A DNA stretch of 64,000 nucleotides. Origin: Chytridium lagenaria. Lineage: Eukaryota > Chytridiomycota > Chytridiomycetes > Chytridiales > Chytridiaceae. Within the stretch, counting starts at the first letter, position 1; every line of letters begins with the position of its first letter. Of the stretch, positions 47,529 through 58,500 are shown one piece after another. The position numbers and the translations under genes were made by a program. The notes under the pieces were generated by a model that was not told the DNA's origin, searched no databases, and saw only the letters and a list, made by a program, of their open reading frames with translations. The DNA is taken from NCBI GenBank assembly GCA_025449115.1, contig JAHLKC010000180.1, positions 1 to 64,000 on the forward strand, in the 5' to 3' direction.

Positions 47529-49263
47529 TCAAAACTCCTGCCCCCGTCTCCTCTTATACGATCCCGCCTTCACCGCCGCTCCACCTGTATTGCGCTTTAC
47601 TTTAGTCTCCCCATACACATCCGTGGCGACACGATTGTACATGGCTAAAATCCCAGCCTGCAACTCTAAACCCGAAGGAACGATTTCAGATGCGGGGAGC
47701 GCGAATCCCCATGATTGCGATCACGGAGCTCGACGACGTAGGTATAAGGGATGCGAGCAACGTAGTAAGCCCAGTCGATGGATGTGCCGGAAGCTTTATC
47801 AAGACAAATAACAGTAAGTCAATCAACTTATTTCAAGAACAAAAAAAAGAACCTTTTTTACATCAACAAATCATAACAAGGGTATTTTACATCAATGTAA
47901 TGAATACAACGATTAGACTTACCGACGTAAATCGTGTTACACCCATCCCCATATTGAAACGTCGTCCCACCCACCCTTTTCAACGCCATCACGGCTTCCT
48001 CTGCAGCTCGATGTACCCTATCTCTTTCTTTGATCATCTTGCTCGTATCGCATGTGTAAGAGTTGGGGTACATCCAGAGTTGGGAGTAGGAGTGGAAGTC
48101 AATGTAGGAGATGACGTTGTTGGAGGTTGTGCGTTGGAGGTTTAGCATGTAGGTGGACAGGGAAAGCGATTCGGGAGCAGAGAAGGGATGGGAACCTGAG
48201 AGGGAGATGCGCATTTGGGAGTTATCAAATGAAATAGCAGAGTTCGAGTTTGAGGTTGAGGAAAAAACACGTACCTTGGTATGTGTTTGTGCACGGATTA
48301 TGAGATCCACCTTCACCGCTCCACGCAAAATCCCTGATGAACAAAACAGCAATGTCAAAAAAAACTCACATGTAAATTACCAACTCACCAATTCCTATTC
48401 GGATCCGTCCCAATACATTTACTCCCTGGATTCGGTTGCAGCGTTTCCGCCATAACCGATCCTTACTCCTCGTATACCGGTATCCCTCTACATTCACAAC
48501 AGGGATCACATGGAACGTGAATAAATCCAGAAGATGGGTGGCTTCGGGTTTTGTGACGAGGAAATGCGTCAACCATGCAACCATCGCAGGACCTATCCAT
48601 TCTCTATTTTAACAAATTAGAAGAGAAAAAAAAAGGAAAAGGTCTCACCTCGCATGCATCCCTCCCGAAAAAACCACATGTTTCCCTCCCCTCCCAAACT
48701 TAAACCCCACAATCTCCTCCCCCCAAAAAGCCTTCCCAACACTAACTCTCTCAACCCCCTCCAACCCTCCCAAGAAAGCATTCAACGTGTCAACGCTCTG
48801 ATAATCATTAAACGCGTTCCCGAAATCCCTCAACACGCTCAAATTCCCAGCCTTGATTTCCGCATCGATGCGAAACGAATGCGCTTTCATGTATGCGCGT
48901 TCCGTGTCAATGTGGTCTTGGAGGTTGCGGATGAGGATGGTGGTGTGGAAGTGTGGAAGGATGGTGAGTTTGGCGGTGGGGAGGGTTGTAGAGGGGATGC
49001 GGATGTCGATGATGCCGTCTTTGGAGTGTTGGCCCATTCTTTCGAGACCCAGGGATGAGTTCTAAAAAACATTAAGGAAACTTCCAGGACGGTGTGGGAG
49101 GACCTTTAGTAGCCAGTAAATCTGGTTTTTCTCTTCGGCGTTGGAGATGAAGAATCTGTAGATTCTGTCACCGTCGTATTGGTGGTGACGCCATAACCAG
49201 GCGTGAGTGGAGACGATGAAGAGCGTTAAGAGGAACGGAAGGATTGCATGTTTTGAAGACACC
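47529..49263 (-). CDS. Secreted M14 zinc carboxypeptidase
   Basis: The start at 49263 encodes a signal peptide, MVSSKHAILPFLLTLFIVST, followed by an activation-peptide-like region (GDRIYRFFISNAEEKNQIYW). The catalytic domain has the zinc pair in SGGMHAR plus EWIGPAMVAW (His and Glu, split by an intron near 48605-48655), the substrate Asn-Arg in a PNRNW-type site (48405-48425), GEGGSHNPCTNTYQ, the third zinc ligand in YIDFHSYSQLWMYP, DWAYYVARIPYTYVVELRD with the catalytic Glu in ELRD, and a C-terminal piece ending RRRGQEF. All catalytic residues appear present, so it should be active, unlike inactive Ecm14-type relatives. It has several GT-AG introns. Frame changes occur near 49070, 48440 (GAAAC run) and 47700 (GGGG run). 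It likely trims C-terminal residues of peptides outside the cell or in the vacuole. Confidence 0.83.
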
Positions 49264-49874
49264 ATGCTAGGCTGTGAGGATGGTGAGCCGGAACAACTAT
49301 GTTTTATTATGAGGAAGACACAAGACACGATCGTAGATGGGATGGTGACTAGGGCGTTTGAGATTGGTGTTGGAGGACAATGGAGGTGATGACGGGGTTG
49401 CACGCGTCAAGGCCAATCATTGGCATGTGAATATGATAGAAATGACCAAGCCTTTTATGAAATATGAGAAAGCGGCCGGCCTACAGCCTATTGACAAATG
49501 GCTACTTTACCTGGATACCTCGTTCAGTACAGCCTAAAACATCAGCATTTGACATCATTGCTTTTTGGCTCACCATGAGTCGCTTTAAAAGCTGGGGTCT
49601 ACGACGCAAGTATTTTTAAAAATGTCCCCCATCGCCGAAGACCGCGTAATGGTCCGCAGACGTCTTCGAGGCTCGATCCTTGATGACTCTTAATTGGAGC
49701 GCGACGGATCGGCTGGAAAGCTTGGTCAGACACAGTGACAAGCTCGTTTTGGGTCATTTCAAAGCATTTGGTGACGGGAGTCGGCAAATCATTCAGCATA
49801 TAAGCACAGCGTTTTCCTTTCGTCAACCCCAAAAAACCATATATCTTCCTCATCGGCATTCCCTCTCATCCATC
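49264..49874. promoter_or_regulatory. Divergent promoter region between M14 peptidase and OYE genes
   Basis: About 610 bases between the two divergent start codons. A CCAAT string is on the plus strand at 49411-49415 (GGCCAATCATTGG, a short palindrome). TATA-like sequence is not obvious. No gene supported. Confidence 0.35.
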
Positions 49875-51258
49875 ATGTCGGCGCTTCCTCATCTCGCATC
49901 AGAACTCAAGGTTGGGTCTTTGACTCTCAAGAACAGGTATGCAGCATTCGTTTCCATTTATTTGGGCCGCATTTCTTGACCTTCCCCTCATTACTCCATA
50001 TACTTATGATCGCCATTGTCCAGATATGTTCTGTCAGCCATGACCCGTAACAGGGCAACCAACCCCGGCTTCTGTCCCCACCGACACTATGGCCACCTAC
50101 TACAAGCAGCGCTCAACTGCCGGACTTATCATCACTGAGGGCATCTTTATCGAGCCCATGGGCAGTGGTAAGTCTCTCAACCCCTTATCGCCTTCTCTCC
50201 AGTTTCTGACATGCGCCCGTAGAATGGCCTTACGCACCCGGTATCTGGAGCAAAGCTCAAGTCGCCGGCTGGAAGAAAATCGTCAACACTGTCCACGCCG
50301 AAAAAAGCGCCGTTTTTTGCTCAAATCTGGCACATCGGTCGAGTCGCCCACCCCTTACATCAGGTATACTCTCATTCGCCTTTGCCATTCTATCAACAAA
50401 CATCTGACCCCCTTTTTTCAGGCTGGTCAACCAACGTGGGTCCCTCCGCCATCGCCGCAAACGGCGGAAAGTTCCGTCTCCTCGCCGGAGAACCCGGCTA
50501 CGTTCAACCCATCGCCATCGAGGACCCCAAAGTTTACATTGAGATGTACCGTCGCGCTGCTATGAACGCCAAGGAGGCCGGATTCGACGGTGTTGAACTC
50601 CACGCCGCCAACGGGGTACCTCCCTCACCAATTTCTTGAAGCGCATTCCAACAAACGCACTGACGCGTATGGTGGATCGCCGGAAAACCGTGCACGCTTC
50701 ATTCTTGACATCGTCAAGATCTTTGTGGAGGTTATGGGTGACTCCACCAAGGTTGCTATCAAGCTCAGCCCCTGTGGAGGATACAATGACATGGGAGACC
50801 CCATTGATGTGTTAAGAGCCGAGTATTCTTACCTGATCAAGGAGCTGGATAATCTTAAACTTGGATACATTGGTATCGTGCGGTTCACCCCTGACTTTGA
50901 CCCGACTGGGCGCGGCACAAAGGTTGATGTGATTGAGGAGTTTGGTGGGTTGATCAAGAATGCCAAGTTGATGCTGAATGGCGGTTGAGTGGGAGTGAAG
51001 CTGAGGGGTTGATTGATCCTACGAAGAACAAGAGGGCGATTGATTTGGCTTGCTTTGGAAGACCGTATCTTGGTGAGTCTTACTTTTTTTTGCTTGTATT
51101 TAGATGAAGTGTTTTTAATGACCGCTCTTTTTTGGTTGTTTTTCTTTACACAGCAAATCCCAACCTTCCTCAGGTTTACGCTTCCGGGTGGGACACCTGG
51201 GCATCCCGACTACACCAAGCTCTACACCCAGGGTGACGATGGCTACATTGACTATTAA
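49875..51258 (+). CDS. Old yellow enzyme family NADH:flavin oxidoreductase
   Basis: Exon 1 is 49875-49936 ([20 protein letters not shown]); exon 2 starts at 50024 ([13 protein letters not shown]). Later introns begin GTAAGT at 50168, GTATAC at 50364 and GTGAGT at 51072. Motifs: [51 protein letters not shown] with the His-x-x-Asn pair and following Tyr of the active site, [20 protein letters not shown] (FMN phosphate and barrel motif), [19 protein letters not shown] and FGRPYLANPNLP. It is an FMN-bound TIM barrel that reduces activated alkenes with NAD(P)H. Single-base frame changes: extra T near 50072, six instead of five T at 50313-50318, four instead of three G at 50614-50617, and near 50985 and 51170. 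No signal peptide; cytosolic. Confidence 0.87.
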
Positions 51259-51546
51259 TTCAATTCTTGTTAAACTTCTTGTTATAACTCGGGAATACCT
51301 TCTTCCAACAAATAAACTCAAAATCTTATCTGTTTTTGGGGCCAGCCCTTTACTTCCGGTATTTTAATTTTTTCAACGTGAATGACACACGCAGTTTCCA
51401 TATATTTTTATATTTTGGTCAAAGGGGAAACACGAAGCCAAACGCGGATGTTATACCTCATATGAAGATAATGTGCAAAAATAAGTGATCTCTCAAGCAA
51501 ACCACTGAGTGGATTCGATATTAGCTGATAGCGATGCGAGGGGGTG
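51259..51546. other. Spacer between OYE gene and the triplicated units
   Basis: AT-rich; contains the OYE 3' region. No supported gene. Confidence 0.5.
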
Positions 51547-51903
51547 CCGCGAAGATAAGGTCAACCCAATGTCAGCGATAACGTCTTCCCAGTAATCAAT
51601 ATTGCCGGTTCGGAATATTATCTCTAACAGTCCGATGCCGCTGTAATATCTTCGAGAAAAATGAGAATGAATCGAGCGAGACACACATGATCATAATTGC
51701 AAAAAACATAGGACAGCGCATGATGTCTATTGCTGGTAAATGTTAAAGTATATTTGAAGAAAAAAATGGTATAAAGTAAATGAATAAAACAAACGTTAAA
51801 TATACACGTGAGACCAGAAAGGAGGGAAGGACAATAAGGAGGAAGAATATCTCTGCCAAACAAATAAAATAAAATAAAATAAAAAGTGACCATCACGAAA
51901 AAC

Positions 51904-52907
51904 TCAAGTTCGCTCAAAAATGCAAAAAAAAAAGGGGGGGGGGCTACCACAAATGGTCAAAGTGTCTCTCAAATCAATCTGCAGCCTTATGTCAACCAGA
52001 TATTCGGAAAATCCTTCATCGGAGCGCACGGATCGCCCTCCTGTGCCACTGAGGAGTCTTAATAACCCTCCACGTTTTAACCTCATCTTCAGAAGCAGAG
52101 TCAGACGCAACAAAGCTAGTCTTAAACTTCTTCCTCGAGGCAGCCCATTCGTATTCATCGTCGACACATTTTCTTTTTGAAATATAAAACCAAAGCATTT
52201 AGTATCACGACTAACAAACGAAAACACACTATAAAATGAAAATAAAATACCTCTTCCTTGATTCCTGGCACGCTTTCAAGTTCTCAAAATACACATCCTC
52301 CCTCCTACGACGCTCCTTCATCACGGCGATTTTGTAGGCGATTTTACGATCATCTCCGGTCTGAACGTACTCGATACGTGGTGATTTCAACGGTTGGATG
52401 GATGGCTCTGTATATCTCCAACGACAGTGCAATCATCGTCAGAAGAGCACGGCTCGGAATTGAGGGTAATCTGATTCATTCTAAAGCAGAAGTGTCAAAG
52501 GGGTTGACAAAAAAATGTTATGGCCGAAAATGTGTAAAATGCTTACAGGAAACGGTTGACCGAGAAAAAGCTGATGTCGTCGAATGAGTCTTTGTAGTTG
52601 TCGTAGTTCATTGCGGAACTGGTGAAAGGGTGAGGTCATAAACAATATTGATTCGTGGGGGTTACCTGTTCAAGACTGTTGGGTTCTGCATAGGGCTGTA
52701 ACCAGAGATGTGTCTTCGCTGTTTTCAGACTCGGAATCCACGGGGACATAAATAGAGTCCATGGGGATGTGGGTAAGGGAAATGCGAGTAATGTGTAAGA
52801 AATACACGCAACGCTATAAAAAATGGAGGGGTAAAACGCGACGAAGGCAATAAGAGAAGGAGGTTGAAGGAGACAGATACATACCGTTCTGTCAATGTAG
52901 GGTTCAT
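51904..52907 (-). pseudogene. Triplicated unknown gene, copy 1 (frame break in exon 4)
   Basis: Starts at ATG 52907 (MNPTLTER) with the same five-exon layout as copy 2. Exon 3 encodes MNYDNYKDSFDDISFF. Exon 4 has a one-base deletion near 52410 (GATATACAGAGCC against GATGACTTGGAGCC in copy 2), after which KSPRIEYVQTGDDRKIAYKI and AVMKERRRREDVYFENLKAC follow in the next frame. Exon 5 has EDEVKTWRVIKTPQWHRRAI and SEYLVDIRLQIDLRDTLTIC and reaches a stop at about 51904. I do not recognise the family. The break could be decay or a sequencing indel. Confidence 0.6.
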
Positions 52908-52965
52908 GGTTGGGAGTTGATGAGTTGGGTAGTTTGTTGATGGTGTGTGGTGTTGGGATCTGCGC

Positions 52966-52983
52966 TTTACTCTCAAGAGTAAA
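52966..52983. promoter_or_regulatory. Conserved 18-bp palindrome upstream of copy 1
   Basis: TTTACTCTCAAGAGTAAA, arms TTTACTCT/AGAGTAAA with a two-base centre, 59 bases upstream of the start codon. It is identical at the same place in units 2 and 3, while flanking bases differ. Confidence 0.6.
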
Positions 52984-53832
52984 ATTTTAAAATAGTGTCG
53001 AAAAGAATATAAGAGAAAGAACCACTCACCCACCCAAGAACGAGGCCAGTTCTTATCATAATTATCGGTTGTTTTGAGGGCTTTTTAGTTCTGGTTTGAG
53101 GTGTTGCGTAAAAGGCGTAAGAAGTATGATTTTAACCCGCCGCAAAGACGGCTTTAACATTCTCGTCGTAAGCGATTCTGATGAGTTCGGTTGATATTAC
53201 GGGGGACTGAGGTTGCCGTCAGAGGCTTCGCGAAACTTGACATTATGGCGTAGATAAGTGTATCTAATTAGTCGTATGGCTAAAAACTTTACAGAATGAC
53301 CCCACAATTAATATGATCTCTAAATTCTTTGCATATTCACTACATTAATCCAAAACTTTGATGCAAACATCAATCATCTACTTAAAGTTTACGGCAATGA
53401 TTCAGGTTATTTTGCTCATGACTAAGTGTACTCGAAGGCATATGCGCATTGTTTGATGATGGATCCGGTTCCGACGTTTATTTTGGTTTTCTGATTGTGA
53501 GATGGTTCAAGCAAATGGGAAGCGAAGCAGTAATAATCGCTCTCTCTTATTCATCTTTTCCTTCGCGCTTTGCCGTCATTCCCAATCCGCTCTATTTATA
53601 TACCCAATCATTTTGGTGCCAGTAATTCAGTGAGCACATCCTCGATAAATAATCATAAACATGCAACAAAACGTTATTCAAACAAAACCTTTGTACCGCG
53701 AAGATGCGATCAACCAATGTCAGAGATAAATTCTTCCCACTAATCAATACTGCCGGTTCGGGAAATTTCGCTTACCAGTCCAATGCCCGCTGTCGTAGCT
53801 TCGAGAATAATGAGGATGGCTTAAGCGAGATA

Positions 53833-55107
53833 TCATAACAATAGAAAATAGGATAGCGCATGATGTCTAATTCTGGTTAACGTTAAAGTATATTTCAAGA
53901 AAAAAAAATGGAATAAAGGCAAAGAAAAAACAAAGGTTAAATATTCACATGAAACCAGAAAAGAACGGAAGGACAATAAAGAGGAAGAAAATCTCTGCCA
54001 AAAATACAACGGAAGGACAATAAAGAGGAAGAAAATCTCTGCCAAAATAACAACAAATATGACCATCAAGAAAAATTCAAGTTCACTCAACACTCCAAAA
54101 AAAAAATAAAAAAAAAATAAAAAATGGCTACCAAAAATAGGTAAAGTGTTTCTCAAAGCAGTCGGCAGCCTCATGTCAACCAGATATTCGGAAAATCCCT
54201 CATCGAGCGCGCGGATCGCCTTCCTGTGCCATTGCGGAGTCTTGATAACCCTCCACGTTTTGACCTCATCTTCAGAAGCAGAGTCAGACGCGATGACGTT
54301 AGTCTTAAACTTCTTCCTCGAGTCAGCCCATTCGTATTCATCGTCGACGCATTTCCTTTAAAAATATAAATCCAAAGCATTTCAGCATCACGACTCCAAA
54401 ACCCAAAACACACCATGTGAAATAAAAACAAATTACCTCTTCCTTGATTCCTGGCACGCTCTCAAGTTCTCAAGGATACACATATCCTCCCTCCTACGAC
54501 GCTCCTTCATCACGGCGATTTTGTAGGCGATTTTACGGTCATCTTCGGTCTGAACGTACTCGATACGTGGTGATTTCAACGGTTGGATGGATGGCTCCAA
54601 GTCATCTCCAACGACGGTGCAATCATCGTCAGAAGAGCACGGCTCGGAATTGTGGGTAATCTGATTCATTCTAAAGCAAAAGTGTCAAAGGGGTTGACAA
54701 AAAAATGTTATGGCCGAAAATGTGTAAAATGCTTACAGGAAACGGTTGACAGAGAAAAAGCTGATGTCGTCGAATGAGTCTTTGTAGTTGTCGTAGCTCA
54801 TAGTGGAACTGGTGAAAGGGGTGAGGTCATATAAACAACATTGATTTGTGGGGGTTACCTGTTCAAGACAGCTGCGTTCTGCATAGGGCTGTAACCAGCA
54901 TATGTGTCGTCGCTGTTTTCAGACTCGGAATCCACGGGGACATAAATAGAGTCCATGGGGATGTGGGTAAGGGAGAATGCGAGTAATGTGTAAGAAAAAC
55001 ACGCAACGCTGTAGGAAAAAAAGGAGGGGTTAGAACGCGACGAGGGAAATGAAGAGAAGGAGGTTGGAGGAGACAGATACATACCGTTCTGTCAGTTTAG
55101 GGTTCAT
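53833..55107 (-). CDS. Triplicated unknown gene, copy 2 (intact five-exon model)
   Basis: Exons on the minus strand: 55085-55107, 54859-55008, 54737-54808, 54437-54670 and 53833-54355; all splice phases agree and every intron is GT-AG, giving 333 residues. Exons 1-2: MNPKLTER, a short hydrophobic stretch CFSYTLLAFSLTHI, then acidic DSESENSDDTYAGYSPMQ. Exon 3: MSYDNYKDSFDDISFFSVNR. Exon 4: SSDDDCTVVGDDLEPSIQPL, KSPRIEYVQTEDDRKIAYKI and a basic helix MKERRRREDMCILE. Exon 5: SEDEVKTWRVIKTPQWHRKA, EGFSEYLVDMRLPTALRNTL, then a Phe/Leu-rich tail that may be real membrane-spanning sequence or read-through of a T-rich 3' region. Without the tail the protein is about 220 residues, charged and probably nuclear. 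No known family is recognised. Confidence 0.65.
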
Positions 55108-55166
55108 TGTTGTGAGTTGATGAGTTGATAGAGTGTTGATGGTGTGTGTGGTGTTGGGATCTACGC

Positions 55167-55184
55167 TTTACTCTCAAGAGTAAA
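55167..55184. promoter_or_regulatory. Conserved 18-bp palindrome upstream of copy 2
   Basis: Same TTTACTCTCAAGAGTAAA, 60 bases upstream of the start codon of copy 2. Confidence 0.6.
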
Positions 55185-56369
55185 ATTTTAAAAAGTGTCG
55201 AAAAGAATATGAGAAAAGAACCACTCACCCACCCAAGAACGAGGCCAATTATAATCATGATAATCGGTTGTTTTGAGGGCTTTTTAGTTCTGGTTTGAGG
55301 TGTTGCGTAAAAGGCCTAAGAAGTATGACTTTAAAGCCGCCGCAAAAACGGCTTTAACATTCTCGTTGTAAGCGATTCTGATGATATATTTTGAAATTTG
55401 GTTGATATTACGGGGGTCTAAGGTTGCCTTCCGGTGCTTCGCGAAACTTGACATTATTCCGTAGATAAGTCGTATCTTGATTATTCGTACTTGCTAAAAA
55501 CTTTACAGAATGACCCCACAATTTGTATGATCTCTGAATTCTTTGCATATTCACCACATTAATCCAAAACTTTGATGCAAACATCAATCATCTACCTGAA
55601 AGTTACGGCAATGATTCAGAGTATTTTGCTCATCTAGACATAATTAACTGTACTTAAATGCCAATGCGCATTGTTTTTTATGGTGGATCCGGTTCCAACG
55701 TTTATTTTAGTTTTATGATGAGATGGTTCAAGCAAATGGGAAGGAAGCAGTAATAATCGCTCTCTCGTTATTCATCCTTTCCTTTCGCGTTTGCCGTCAT
55801 TCCCAATCCGTTCTATTTATATACCCAATCATTTTGGTGAGGTAATTCAGTGAGCACACTCCTCAATGGGAAGAAAGCACCTCTCCATTCGTGATTTTTT
55901 TTTCTCGTAAACAAGACGATAAATAATCATAGAACATGCAACAAAACGTTATTCAAACAAAACCCTTTGTGCCGCGAAGATGCGATCAACTTAATGTCAG
56001 AGATAACTTCTTCCCACTAATCAATACTGCCGGTTCGGAAGATTTTCGCTTACCAGTCCATGCCGCTGTCGTAGCTTCGAGAAAATGAGGATGGCTTAAG
56101 CGAGATGATCATAACAATAGAAAATATAGGATAGCGCGTGGTGTCTATGCTGGTTAACGTTAAAGTATATTTCAAGAAAAAAAATGGAATAAAGGGAATG
56201 AAGAAACAAAGGTTAAATATTCACATGAAACCAAAAAGAACGGAAGGACAATAAAGAGGAAGAAAATCTCTGCCAAAAAAACAACGGAAGGACAATAAAG
56301 AGGAAGAAAAAGAAAAATATCTGCCAAAAAAACAACAAAATATGACCATCAAGAAAAATTCAAGTTCAC

Positions 56370-57377
56370 TCAACGCTCCAAGAAAAAAAATAAAAAATAA
56401 AAAAATAAAAAATGGCTACCAAAAATAGGTAAAGTGTTTCTCAAAGCAGTCGGCAGCCTCATGTCAACCAGATATTCGGAAAATCCCTCATCGGAGCGCG
56501 CGGATCGCCCTCCTGTGCCATTGCGGAGTCTTGATAACCCTCCACGTTTTAACCTCATCTTCAGAAGCAGAGTCAGACGCAACAAAGCTATTCTTAAACT
56601 TCTTCCTCGAGTCAGCCCATTCGTATTCATCGTCGACGCATTTCCTTTAAAAATATAAATCCAAAGCATTTCAGCATCACGACTCCAAAACCAAAACACA
56701 CCATGTAAAATGAAAATAAATTACCTCTTCCTTGATTCCTGGCACGCTTCAAGTTCTCAAGAATACACATACCCTCCCTCCTACGACGCTCCTTCATCAC
56801 GGCGATTTTATAGGCGATTTTACGGTCATCCCCGGTCTGAACGTACTCGATACGTGGTGATTTCAACGGTTGGATGTTTGGCTCCATCATCTCCAACGAC
56901 GGTGCAATCATCGTCAGAGAGACGGCTCGGAATTGTGGGTAATCTGATCATTCTGCACAAGTGTCAAAGGGGTTGACAAAAAAATAAAAGGCCGAAAATG
57001 TGTAAAATGCTTACAGGAAACGGTTGACCGAGAATATGTTAATGTCGTCGCCTGAGTTTTCGTAGTTGTCGTAGTTCATTAGTGGAACTGGGGAAAGGGG
57101 TGAGGTCATAAACAACAGTGATTCGTGGGGTTACCTGTTCAAGACAGTTGCGTTCTGCATAGGGCTGTAACCAGCAGATGTGTCGTCGCTGTTTCAGACT
57201 CTGAATCCACGGGACATAAATAGAGTCCATGGGGATGTGGGTAAGGGAGAAGGCGAGTAATGTGTAAGAAAAATACGCAACGCTGTAAAAAAAAGGAGGG
57301 GTTAAAACGCGACGAGGGAAATAAAGAGAGGAGGTTGAAGGAGACGATACATACCGTTCTGTCAATGTAGGGTTCAT
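56370..57377 (-). pseudogene. Triplicated unknown gene, copy 3 (frame breaks)
   Basis: Starts at ATG 57377 (MNPTLTER). Exon 2 has one G fewer in the CACGGG run near 57214 (frame change after MDSIYVP). Exon 4 has small deletions near 56885-56915 that alter the SSDDD and GDDLEP parts. The later KSPRIEYVQTGDDRKIAYKI, and exon 5 (SEYLVDMRLPTALRNTLPIF), are well kept and end FFFLER before a stop at about 56370. Same unknown family as copy 2. Confidence 0.6.
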
Positions 57378-57437
57378 GTTGTGAGTTGATGAGTTGGGTA
57401 GTGTGTTGATGGTGTGTGTGGTGTTGGGGATCTGCGC

Positions 57438-57455
57438 TTTACTCTCAAGAGTAAA
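57438..57455. promoter_or_regulatory. Conserved 18-bp palindrome upstream of copy 3
   Basis: Same TTTACTCTCAAGAGTAAA, 61 bases upstream of the start codon of copy 3. Confidence 0.6.
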
Positions 57456-58500
57456 ATTTTAAAACAGTGTCGAAAAGTATTGTGAAATGGGTCCTTTTGA
57501 CAGTGGAGATGGGCAGGATGTACATCAATATGCGACAATGAGAGAGAAAGAACGACTCACCGACGCAAGAACGAGGCCAGTTTTAATCATAACTATCCGT
57601 TGTTTAAAGGGGTTTCTTAGTGTCATTCGGGTTTGTGGGTACTTTACTAAACCCGATTTTTTTATCGCGGCTTTAAACTTCTCGTCGTAATCGATTCTGA
57701 TGATATATTTGAAGTTGGGTTGATATTACGGGGGTCGCGGCATAATCTCATGATGTTGAGCGCGTTGATGGATTTGCTGCGGCAGCTCTCAACATCAAAA
57801 TCTGCTGGTTGCGAATCTAAAGATTCTGTCGAAAATATAAGTGGTAGACTTACCTTCCCTTCAGATGCTTTGCGAAACTTGACATTATGGCTTAGATAAG
57901 TCGTATCTTGATTAGTCGTACTTGCTAAAAACTTTACAGAAAGACCCACACAAATATCTCTGAATTCTTTGCATATTCACTGCATGAATCCAAAACGTTG
58001 ATGCAACCATCAATCATCTACCTAAAGTTTACGGCAATGATTGAGATTATTTTGCTACTCGAAAGCCGATGCGCATTGTTTTTATGGTGGACCCAGAGTC
58101 GACGTTTATTTTAGTTTTCTACCTAATGACATGGTTCAAGAAATGAATCGTTTCTTTCGCGTTTTGCCGTGATTCCCAATCCGCTTTATTTATATACCCA
58201 ATCTTTTTTTGTGTAAGGCGCGATAAATACGAAATTCAGTGAGCACTGCTCAATGGGGATAATGCACCTCTCTATTCCGTGATATTTTTTTCTCGTAAAC
58301 AAGATGACAAACAATCATTAAACATGCAACAAATCGTTGCTCCAACAAAAGCACAAGAAAAAAAGCCACAACAATAAAGTGGCATAATAAAATACATCAG
58401 ATAAAACCAAAGTTCAAGAAAAAAGAGCACCGACAAGGACTTTCACAATATAAAAAAACAAAACAGGGGCTTTTCGAATACGCGAGCTTTACAAACTTGT

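Larger units (their letters stand above)
51547..53696. repeat. Tandem unit 1 of 3
   Basis: Starts GCCGCGAAGATAAGGTCAAC and ends before the next GCGAAGATGCGATCAAC at 53698. The whole length, genic and upstream parts, aligns with units 2 and 3. Shared upstream blocks include TTTGATGCAAACATCAATC, ACTTTACAGAATGACCCCAC and CCGTCATTCCCAATCCGC. Confidence 0.8.
53697..55972. repeat. Tandem unit 2 of 3
   Basis: Same sequence order as unit 1, beginning at the GCGAAGATGCGATCAACCAA block. It carries a local duplication of about 45 bases (GGAAGGACAATAAAGAGGAAG, twice, at about 53966-54045) that is also present in unit 3 but not in unit 1, so units 2 and 3 are closer to each other. Confidence 0.8.
55973..58345. 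repeat. Tandem unit 3 of 3, with extra inserted segments
   Basis: Begins near GCCGCGAAGATGCGATCAAC and similarity fades after AAACATGCAACAAATCGTTG at about 58340. Compared with units 1 and 2 it has additional sequence at about 57480-57550 and at about 57737-57850, and further small indels. Confidence 0.75.

Noticed and set aside
53833..54120. Phe/Leu-rich C-terminal tail of triplicated copy 2 taken as a multi-pass membrane domain
   Set aside because: Copies 1 and 3 stop soon after the conserved part and the tail comes from T-rich DNA with an internal tandem duplication. It is kept in the model only because the frame is open.
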